NCBI GenBank assembly: GCA_023417065.1
Contig: JAEZGH010000219.1
Span: 1-29,378, forward strand
Length of the DNA: 29,378 nt
Reading direction: 5' to 3'
DNA from: Bacteroidota bacterium
GTDB lineage: Bacteria > Bacteroidota > Bacteroidia > Cytophagales > Cyclobacteriaceae
Part shown: one piece after another, positions 25,701-29,378 of the stretch
How the letters are laid out: each line of letters begins with the position of its first letter
Position numbering within the stretch: position 1 is the first letter of the stretch
Position numbers and translations under genes: made by a program
The notes under the pieces: model-generated
What the model saw: the letters and a program-made list of their open reading frames with translations, nothing else
Told to the model about the DNA's origin: nothing
The model's database searches: none

Positions 25701-28177
25701 GGTATCACAATGACCCGCAGTCAGCACCATTCGTCCCCGTAGCAGTGGGCAACAATGTGCTTGACCATGTTGATTATGCGTCAGGTATCGGTGAAGGCAT
25801 CTACTACGTAAGCGTAAAGAGACAGGCAGGTGTTCATCTGGGTTCCGGCTGTGAGTCGAGTGCTTACCCCGTACGTATTTACGACCTGAGTCAGGATCCG
25901 GATATCGACTTCGATCAGCTTATACCAAACTCAAGTTGTGATCCGATGAATCCCAACGGCGCAATTATGGCCAACGCATTTGAGCGCGATGGAACAACCG
26001 ATAACTATACATTTGACTGGGCGTTCAACAACGGAGCCCTCCCTGCCAGCGCAATCGTGACTGACAACAGTCCGGCGACACAGGTAGTAAACGCCGGTGA
26101 AGGTAACTACGTACTGCGCGTGCTGAATACAGTTACGGGATGCCGGTTTGAAAGCGGTGTGCAACTACAACTCAACCAATCACTGAGTCTGCCGAATATC
26201 GTTCAGGTTGCCGCAGTTAACCCGGTGGATTGCTTGCCAACAGGTAGCGCGAGAGTGGTAGAAATCACGGTCGGTGGCGTCAACAGGTTTACGAATCCTC
26301 CTGACGATCTCGATGCGCACTTCACCTACGCGTGGACTAAAGGCACTTCGCCCGCGGTAATTGCTTCGACAAGTACGCTGACAGATCAATTCCCGGACAA
26401 TTACTTCGTGACCGTTGAAGATCAACGGACAAGTTGCATTTCTTCTCCGGTACAGGTATTGATCGATGCAGCTGATATCGTGTATCCGTCAATCCTTACG
26501 CGACAGACGGCACCTCAGGTGATCTGTGATGTCACGCTGGGGGGATCAGGTGCACTGGCAACTGTCATCGACCTCGGAAAGCCTGTCAACTCGAGAAACG
26601 CATTAGGAAACTACGACATCTCATGGTATCCCAACCTCGACACGCTGGGTTCGCCGATCAATATGGCAAGCGATACTGTTCTGGTGAACCAGCTCGCAGG
26701 TAACTACTCCGTGAAGGTTCTCGACCGCACTACCAACTGCCGCGCAAAGGCTGTGTTTGTAATCAACGATGACTCGTTTGAATTCAAGCCTAATCTGGCC
26801 CTGACGAGCGCGCCACTGACGGAGTGTGACAGCATTGATGGTTCAGTACTGGCACGTGCGATATACTTCGCAGCACCTGGAACCAGGCCGATTGACAAAA
26901 CGTATCCGTTTGACTATAACTATCACGCGGACTTCTATACGGGCTCGCCGTCAAACCTGGATAATCCTGGACCTGACTTACCGGTGGTTGCAGCTGTCGC
27001 AGGACCAATGTCGCAGAGCTTCCTCCAGCCTAACCTCATGAATGGAATGTACACCGTTCGGATGACGGATGTGAATACGGGCTGCGTGACGGTTGGTTCA
27101 ATTACGGTTGACAACGCCCAGGTGTTCCCTCAACCCGTAATCACAACGATAGCACCTGTCACCAATTGCGATCCTGACAGACCTAACGGTGTGGCTCGCG
27201 CTCTGGTGGATGGTTCATACATCGGATATCGTTTCGAGTGGTTTGAAGGCAACGCCCCTACGGGTACACCGGTTTATTCCGGCATTGAGTACGGCGCGCT
27301 GAAAGTCGCTCCTACTGTCTACACTGTACGTGCTACAAATGTGGTGACAGGATGTTCTGATGTAGCGCAGGCTACGATCAATGATGGCACGGTGCCTATC
27401 CTGCCGCCTTCGATCGACGTCCTGGCCCATCTGACAAACTGTATAACTCCTAACGGGGCGCTGACAGCATCGGTAGACGGAAACACGGCCAACTACATAT
27501 TCAACTGGTCGGATGGTACGCAGGAGGTAATGCCTCCGGCTCACGTGGGCGAATACTACACAGATCTGGCCGCGGGGGCATACAGCGTGGTCGCTTTCAG
27601 CAGAATCACGGGATGTAAGTCACCATCGGTATCGGAAAATATCATTGAGAAATTCGAATACCCTGAAGTTGACTTCAACATCTCGAACGCGGTATGTGGG
27701 CTGGACAACGGTTCGGCTACAGTGATCATCACCAGCGACATCGGAATACAGAGCATTGTCTGGACGGGAAGTGGACTTACGGCTACTGGCCCGAATCTCA
27801 GTCAGGCACCGAGAGGTACATACTCCGTGACAGTCACGACGTTGTTAGGATGTTCAGCAACGGAAACGATAAACATCGACACCGAGATCAGACCATTTAA
27901 CGGTATTTCGAGGGAAAGTTCGCCGGGACAAAACGACTACTTCCACATCGACTGTATTGAGGAGTTCCAGGACAACGTCGTCAAGATCTACAACAGAGCG
28001 GGAACGCTGGTATACGAAGGTCATGGCTACGACAATGCCAACATCCTGTTCGATGGAAAGTCAAACAAGGGTATAAGCCCGATGGGAACGGATCTGCCTG
28101 ATGGCACATACTTCTTCATCGTCGATAAGCGCGACGGCTCGAAACCCGTATCGGGATATCTTGAACTTGTGAAATGA
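16799..28177 (+). CDS. Giant SprB-like T9SS surface protein (3792 residues) with beta-propeller head and CHU_C C-terminal sorting domain
   Basis: Roughly 400 kDa. Order of parts: signal peptide (MRKVFFILACVLVSTVAFAQ); a Ca2+-loop motif NGIDDDGDGFVDCYDSDC at ~24-41; an FG-GAP/VCBS-like propeller at ~88-455 with eight blade motifs such as IGDLDRDGTPEIV, LADFDGDGKVEIY and IADLDGDGKLNL; a conserved follow-on segment VWNQHGYFVVNVNDD; a CARDB-like beta domain at ~560-690; about 30 SprB-like repeats at 691-3700 with consensus C-x-NGS-x-YxFxW-x-GxYxVxV-x-GC; and a gliding-motility-type (CHU_C, type B) sorting domain at ~3701-3792 (VVKIYNRAGTLVYEG, LPDGTYFFIVD). The SprB family forms mobile surface adhesins exported by the type IX system. 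A PorP/SprF gene starts one base after the stop, as with sprB-sprF. Function as adhesin or gliding filament is inferred; the frame is uninterrupted. Confidence 0.93.
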   Translation: MRKVFFILACVLVSTVAFAQESNCSNGIDDDGDGFVDCYDSDCANAANCDGTFVGNNGCQIPPPPAPAFTMTLDFSSDNQTTNHLARMAIGDLDRDGTPEIVTMNKYTKQLVILNGNDGSTKKMVTMANNATPEYEIAIANIDNDACAEIFFLGTDSRIYVYDCNLTFLYRTEAMPGGNDPINFGLADFDGDGKVEIYAKDQIFDAHSGRRLVKTTLTNNQWGNQLNGGPVAVDMDGDKRLELVIGLSIYRVNIPAGRGTDAGSLTLLNSRSEYFVRNAYNATSVADFDQDGTLDVIASGSTGCHGNNTTIFFWSVGKNTLMTYSDRNAMPGKNDYKNGWNGGTGRVNIADLDGDGKLNLAYVSGGYLYALREDMTKLWRVEINEETSGYTGCTLFDFNGDGKSEIVYRDEQYLYIIDGTDGSIFNQQNCISRTNREYPIVADVDADGSTEICVTCGYNDTDAWKNFNTLSYSTNSHIRVFKSAAEPWVPARQVWNQHGYFVVNVNDDLTIPRQQQIHHIEYPLGPQPCRPGDAYVEQKPLNKFLNQSPFINQYGCPAYSAPDIAFASDVSIVAPVCPDLNFRYSFDITNLGDVDFSGTLPISIYSGNPLKAGAVKLQTISFNIAKLRTNEIYSIVDQTINSTGADSLFIVLNDAGTTTAPITLPNTDLIECNQFDIVGVAIKPYPVALVALEESPHVNCNIPPTGSVRAFVPGGSGAENTADYNFYWFDGTSTGPISDADFTGPIYAELTDGMYSVFAVHKTALCSSDTAQVEVRALPGVLPELTVTTISNHTSCAPANGSLQATVAGGNSGYTFEWEDAGAPIGVTGALLTGMPAGNYTVIARKNGCTTSADGVIGDETIEPEVTIVPTHIVNCSDLSSGALSATASLDGVDQAPTDFTFDWYFYDNATSQRGSLLPAVHGTGPNRTGLPAGFYQLVVKRNSTLCEATPQVVEIKDNTAVPTVVLTELAPQTSCDPASPNGRLQAVVSIGGVTQPAGDFTFEWFEGQNTLPASAHTSVSGTNGSIAEGVKGGGQTYTVRVTTASQCVATADAAVTENVETPVVTLTATPNGICDATLATGAFTGSVTASVTFGGSTVSLPDPNYTFTWYEGTLASGTPLTPESFELAALDSGYYTVIATRTDLSCSSTAKTARVTNTTVLPNVTADANASTNCLPLIPGVTPNGSVQVTDVDGLGTPAKYTFQWYRGNTASGDLIASAAVSPDTLQGATGKYYTVLVTNTTDGCQNTATVELQDGHVLPQVSLTAFPNSICDPSLTDPQVQFNGRVESAITNQGGSPISDYRFTWTDEGNGTQVLQATGTTGEVLANRDSRVYALVVRQESTGCESDPVSAEVTSETTLPAITTVADASTTCLPLPSGATPNGSVRVTDVDGAGTPASYTFEWFRGINATGTAFAGTAASPDTLQGGSNRFYTVLVTNRIDGCQNTQTIELPDESAKPVITLQPTDNSICDPVIAGTSYNGSVLVQSISYKGAPYTGSVSYQWFDGAGTTAPNTSSSTATLSGIGAGTYSATVTMTDLYCVADYVSAEVKDAVVLPVIDTTPTASTNCDGGTANGSIAATVDVSGTPTTTGYVFQWYAGASDGDPALPASPNQGNTATVIQLQGGQNFTVAVTNAATGCKNTETVFLIDDQQLPVISPLAFTPNENCTAPYNGTASLDATTPFTYRGTTVSDPYSGFSFIWSGGTVSASGDQISGLAPGTYTLKVVAGSSNAVTSNNDNCISNPVQVTILSDLTYPSVDITKTNQSSCDDTLPNGQLAAVETSGSGSYSFAWYAGIGVGAAGSELDEVTDGTTTPVLTAGDYTLLVTNTNTRCETIESVTLVDNITLPALMLLQASPVTQCANPNGEITATPTITSTSNGDFTIFYLKQNTTDPDVVKNDAATYSSGNNADFVYANLGPGYYSSLIRDEITHCESQVITVQVLDNTAPADITIDAVHEATFCNTSDGGINISVNGVGPFAFNWHRGGPTNAGPYDYIADEDGTYLPTFGPDVAPFPLTTEDIHNLPVGLYTVEVVDARGCGTVFSHGVPFLSGPTVSAVKTNSTQCDPDNGDGTITTTFAGVNNYTVNLYRGLNPIPADAVDTYGPFALNGIVSSTSLNPGSYLIEVVDNVIDCPVYETVTIDIDPRNPVVTLGTIMPNTSCLPNSYADGSVEITIEKDPNDVRNPALTPFEYEITAISPAPLSGTFPVTVATGTASASTTLNGFGPKQYKITVTELASGCTIDRFVTVPDQPVVPALSVADIEITNDSFCAPLSNGSAEVIAIDPISIPDYQFSWFSNATLSTVLYQANGGGGAGELFNATKPGYALGTTGQGIGTQTYYVRGQRLPNTGTGVGCSTPAIQVVILDEHVAPTLTLAAAPNTSCDPVFGEGSISVQTVTNSTDLTVKNALYTYAISPDPNAVGVLANQSGALATPYIRMTDNGGAAYTVSALNQVNGCETVETVEIKVQRYALSITDALISDKLICLPDGDITATQVTIDRSLTSMSSQVFNAPLSTDFEFRWFKNVPGTFTSGSHLRDGSSSIIDTEQFVIGTGAGEYADAAATGGAGTYYVVARQRTGADKFGANCETAPLRVEILDKSVKPVIALESFSNTSCDPVTFEGSINVIVTDNSPVAGPFDYNYTWSALTAGRTAPATPSNPYNGANNTFINIQDGLYELAVTNTMTGCEAIPAQTTVPRTAVPIIIPSATSVAQLLCFPDGSIMVDSITVGGTRVFDHNEFDFKWYRNDPSTAEIVPVAAGNDVLDVTDAFTAPMTMGAGTYYVKVQRIAGSLSLGCESPALRVEVAPGFKNPVAQLIPTPNTACDVNFEGALQLIVTNPGSVATPTYTYDWDEAFNPMDIELLTGFPTTGTINNDGNGSTTPVADGDNPQNLKHGTYRVKVYNDVTGCSTTLTSTITPSPVPVVIANVSKNDQMICLPPDGSITVDDILVGGVADADHNNFAFSWYHNDPQSAPFVPVAVGNNVLDHVDYASGIGEGIYYVSVKRQAGVHLGSGCESSAYPVRIYDLSQDPDIDFDQLIPNSSCDPMNPNGAIMANAFERDGTTDNYTFDWAFNNGALPASAIVTDNSPATQVVNAGEGNYVLRVLNTVTGCRFESGVQLQLNQSLSLPNIVQVAAVNPVDCLPTGSARVVEITVGGVNRFTNPPDDLDAHFTYAWTKGTSPAVIASTSTLTDQFPDNYFVTVEDQRTSCISSPVQVLIDAADIVYPSILTRQTAPQVICDVTLGGSGALATVIDLGKPVNSRNALGNYDISWYPNLDTLGSPINMASDTVLVNQLAGNYSVKVLDRTTNCRAKAVFVINDDSFEFKPNLALTSAPLTECDSIDGSVLARAIYFAAPGTRPIDKTYPFDYNYHADFYTGSPSNLDNPGPDLPVVAAVAGPMSQSFLQPNLMNGMYTVRMTDVNTGCVTVGSITVDNAQVFPQPVITTIAPVTNCDPDRPNGVARALVDGSYIGYRFEWFEGNAPTGTPVYSGIEYGALKVAPTVYTVRATNVVTGCSDVAQATINDGTVPILPPSIDVLAHLTNCITPNGALTASVDGNTANYIFNWSDGTQEVMPPAHVGEYYTDLAAGAYSVVAFSRITGCKSPSVSENIIEKFEYPEVDFNISNAVCGLDNGSATVIITSDIGIQSIVWTGSGLTATGPNLSQAPRGTYSVTVTTLLGCSATETINIDTEIRPFNGISRESSPGQNDYFHIDCIEEFQDNVVKIYNRAGTLVYEGHGYDNANILFDGKSNKGISPMGTDLPDGTYFFIVDKRDGSKPVSGYLELVK
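17060..18160 (+). repeat. FG-GAP/VCBS-like beta-propeller blades within the giant protein
   Basis: Eight repeats of an acidic loop of the form D-x-D-x-DG-x-x-E/L-I/V are visible: DLDRDGTPEIV, NIDNDACAEIF, DFDGDGKVEIY, DMDGDKRLELV, DFDQDGTLDVI, DLDGDGKLNLA, DFNGDGKSEIV and DVDADGSTEIC. They are spaced about 35-60 residues apart. Such loops bind Ca2+ and form integrin-like propellers. The second has an imperfect loop. Confidence 0.85.
18869..27898 (+). repeat. Array of about 30 SprB-like protein repeats
   Basis: I delimit 30 units of about 78-130 residues (mean ~100) between residues 691 and 3700. Each opens with a beta strand and Cys (for example PNTSCDP), has an NGS-type turn, a YxFxW strand, a GxYxVxV strand and a closing (T)GC followed by a strand and usually a Pro boundary. 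Units are diverged at DNA level, so this is an ancient protein-repeat array rather than a recent nucleotide satellite. Confidence 0.88.
27899..28174 (+). other. Type B T9SS C-terminal sorting domain (CHU_C-like) of the giant protein
   Basis: The last ~92 residues have the layout of gliding-motility-associated C-terminal domains: a start FNGISRESSPGQNDYFHIDC, an Asn-Arg-x-G core (VVKIYNRAGTLVYEGHGYDN), a FDGKSNKG segment, LPDGTYFFIVD and the terminal strand SGYLELVK. In this class the domain is recognised by the T9SS and depends on a PorP/SprF-type partner. Confidence 0.88.
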
Positions 28178-28178
28178 T

Positions 28179-29135
28179 ATGCGTATGAGAAAAATCGTTG
28201 CGGTCCTCGGTTTATTAAGTCTTGTTTGCGTATCACACTTCACTGCAGTAGCGCAACAGTATCCCGTGTTTACGCAGTACTATTTTAACGAGCTGGTGAT
28301 CAATCCGGCGTATGCAGGGGCTCACGTCGAGCTGAGCCTCACTGCAGCATACCGGAATCAATGGGTAAACTTCCCGGGAGCACCAAAGACTACAAGTATT
28401 AGTGGACACTCGTCACTGTACAATGGCAAAATGGGGGTCGGAATGCTGGTGAACAACGATCAGATCGGTAGCTACAGCAACAAGAACGTATATGGTTACT
28501 ATGCTTACAAGATCCGCTTTCAGAAGGGAACATTGTCAATGGGATTGTCCGCAGGATTTAACTCGTTCAACGTCGACTTCAGTGACCTCGATCTGTTGAA
28601 TCCGGACGATCCGTCATTTGCACCACTAAAGACGCTGAAGCCTAACTTCGGTTCCGGTCTTTACTATCATCGCAGGAATTTCTTTGTTGGATTCTCGGTG
28701 CCGTTTATTCTCAACAATGACATCAAGGGCGGGAACCTTGAGACAACGGCGGCAAGTATTCGCGAAGCGCGCTACTACTTTCTGAGAAGTGGCACGATCC
28801 TTCCGTTGGATGCCAAAGGTGTTGTCAAGGCGAATCCGTCGATGCTGCTGCGTGCACAGGAAGGACAGCCGCTGAGTCTGGACTTAAATCTGGGAATCAT
28901 TCTTCACGACGTTGTAAGCGCTGGCGTATCCTGGCGGAGTGGCGATGCGTTGATGAACTTCATTAACCTGAAAATTTCGGAGAAGTTTCATTTCTCGTAT
29001 TCATACGACTGGACGACGTCCGACATTCACCGGTATTCAAATGGTTCGCATGAGTTTGCGCTCAACTACCGCGCGAAGATCACGTCGATACACAAGAACT
29101 TGCTTTGTCCTACGTATTTCAACTACCGCGAGTAG
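28179..29135 (+). CDS. PorP/SprF-family type IX secretion system outer membrane protein
   Basis: A 318-residue protein starting one base after the giant gene's stop; an internal ATG at 28185 would drop two residues. The signal peptide (MRMRKIVAVLGLLSLVCVSHF to AVAQ) is followed by the family's defining opening: QQYPVFTQYYFNELVINPAYAG, then LTAAYRNQWVNFPGAPKT and the STLY-like HSSLYNGKMGVGMLVNNDQIG. The rest is a beta-rich barrel typical of about 300-residue members (YGYYAYKIRFQKGTLSMGLSAG, NFFVGFSVPFI). SprF is required for surface delivery of SprB in Flavobacterium, and PorP is a T9SS component in Porphyromonas; with a type B cargo next door the SprF-like partner role is the best reading. 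Translational coupling with the cargo gene is likely. Confidence 0.95.
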   Translation: MRMRKIVAVLGLLSLVCVSHFTAVAQQYPVFTQYYFNELVINPAYAGAHVELSLTAAYRNQWVNFPGAPKTTSISGHSSLYNGKMGVGMLVNNDQIGSYSNKNVYGYYAYKIRFQKGTLSMGLSAGFNSFNVDFSDLDLLNPDDPSFAPLKTLKPNFGSGLYYHRRNFFVGFSVPFILNNDIKGGNLETTAASIREARYYFLRSGTILPLDAKGVVKANPSMLLRAQEGQPLSLDLNLGIILHDVVSAGVSWRSGDALMNFINLKISEKFHFSYSYDWTTSDIHRYSNGSHEFALNYRAKITSIHKNLLCPTYFNYRE

Positions 29136-29177
29136 CGGATAGATAGCATGGGTGTCGGGTGGTTTTACCTCCTATTC

Positions 29178-29218
29178 TTTGTCCGCCACCTGGTGGTAAC
29201 GCCTGGAGGGCAGACAAG
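29178..29218. repeat. Imperfect hairpin after the PorP/SprF gene
   Basis: TTTGTCCGCC (29178-29187) pairs with GGCAGACAAG (29209-29218) with one mismatch and one G-T pair; a small CCACC-T-GGTGG palindrome (29186-29196) overlaps the left arm. The role is unknown. Confidence 0.4.
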
Positions 29219-29267
29219 GGGATGAAAAATCTGCATACTATTCTTCAACAACGCGCCATGTTTTCGG

Positions 29268-29294
29268 GCCTCTCAGGTGTTATCACCTGGAGGC
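29268..29294. repeat. Stem-loop after the PorP/SprF gene
   Basis: CAGGTG (29274-29279), loop TTAT, CACCTG (29284-29289), extended by GCCTC (29268-29272) with GAGGC (29290-29294) across one bulged T, giving 11 base pairs. It is followed by A-rich, not T-rich, sequence on the plus strand, so it is not a standard terminator in either direction. Confidence 0.5.
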
Positions 29295-29378
29295 TGAAAA
29301 CAAAAAAACACGTGACAATAAAGAGCAGCCAGTTCAACCACGGACGATAAGGTTGATAAGGTAGTGTTCTTATGTGGG

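Larger units (their letters stand above)
29136..29378. other. 3' region after the PorP/SprF gene with repeats and hairpins
   Basis: No credible gene to the right edge; a 63-codon frame here shows no domain. The stretch contains a pair of related 18-nt direct repeats and two hairpins (listed separately). There is an A-rich run near 29297-29308 after the second hairpin, but no T-run that would mark a plus-strand terminator. Confidence 0.5.

Noticed and set aside
18869..27898. CRISPR or DNA satellite explanation for the repeats
   Set aside because: Repetition is visible at protein level with units of varied length in one open frame; there are no short identical DNA repeats with unique spacers.
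29268..29294. Rho-independent terminator for the adhesin-PorP/SprF operon
   Set aside because: The stem is good but is followed by A-rich sequence on the plus strand, so it is reported as a stem-loop of unknown role.
29159..29350. 63-codon frame at the right edge
   Set aside because: It runs through the hairpins and direct repeats, with no recognisable protein feature.

Overview
The window looks like a chromosomal segment of a Bacteroidota bacterium, probably a free-living Cytophagales-type organism. The main support is a type IX secretion (T9SS) gene pair: a giant SprB-like surface protein with a CHU_C-type C-terminal sorting domain, followed at once by a PorP/SprF-family outer membrane protein. 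PadR plus prefix-domain FtsX permeases, AraC regulators with Bacteroidota-type sensor regions, and a secreted serine hydrolase with a carboxypeptidase-regulatory-like N-terminus fit the same phylum. Shine-Dalgarno sequences are mostly absent, which is also usual there. I see no rRNA, tRNA, CRISPR array, insertion sequence or phage gene.

Layout. Positions 1-1437 (-) hold the N-terminal 479 codons of an orphan MacB/FtsX-type permease that runs off the left edge. Positions 1810-3720 (+) hold an aldo/keto reductase and an AraC regulator, probably one operon. Positions 3731-7251 (-) hold a three-gene unit: an AraC regulator, a [2Fe-2S] subunit and a Tat-exported molybdopterin subunit of an isoquinoline 1-oxidoreductase-like dehydrogenase. 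Positions 7447-9660 (+) encode a large secreted beta-lactamase-fold serine hydrolase. Positions 9709-12677 (-) hold a PadR regulator overlapping by 4 bp a second FtsX permease with an N-terminal prefix domain. Positions 13114-14289 (-) encode a Bcr/CflA-like drug efflux transporter. Positions 14766-15686 (+) encode a secreted repetitive beta-rich protein, convergent with a beta-barrel outer membrane protein at 15703-16539 (-).

The right 12.4 kb is the most distinctive part. The 3792-residue protein (16799-28177, +) has a signal peptide, an acidic Ca2+-loop motif, an FG-GAP-like beta-propeller head, a linker domain, about 30 SprB-like repeats and a type B T9SS sorting domain. The PorP/SprF partner starts one base after its stop codon. 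This matches the sprB-sprF logic of gliding Bacteroidota: the small barrel protein is probably needed to export or anchor the giant adhesin. Within the repeats, two unit types alternate in two blocks, giving a roughly 200-residue super-period, and every unit keeps one cysteine near each end.

Several gaps hold structure that the genes do not explain: a cluster of inverted repeats at 14442-14520, a candidate PadR operator at 12693-12713, and a pair of related 18-nt repeats with hairpins after the PorP/SprF gene (29178-29294). All functions are inferred from reading the sequence; no database search was possible.
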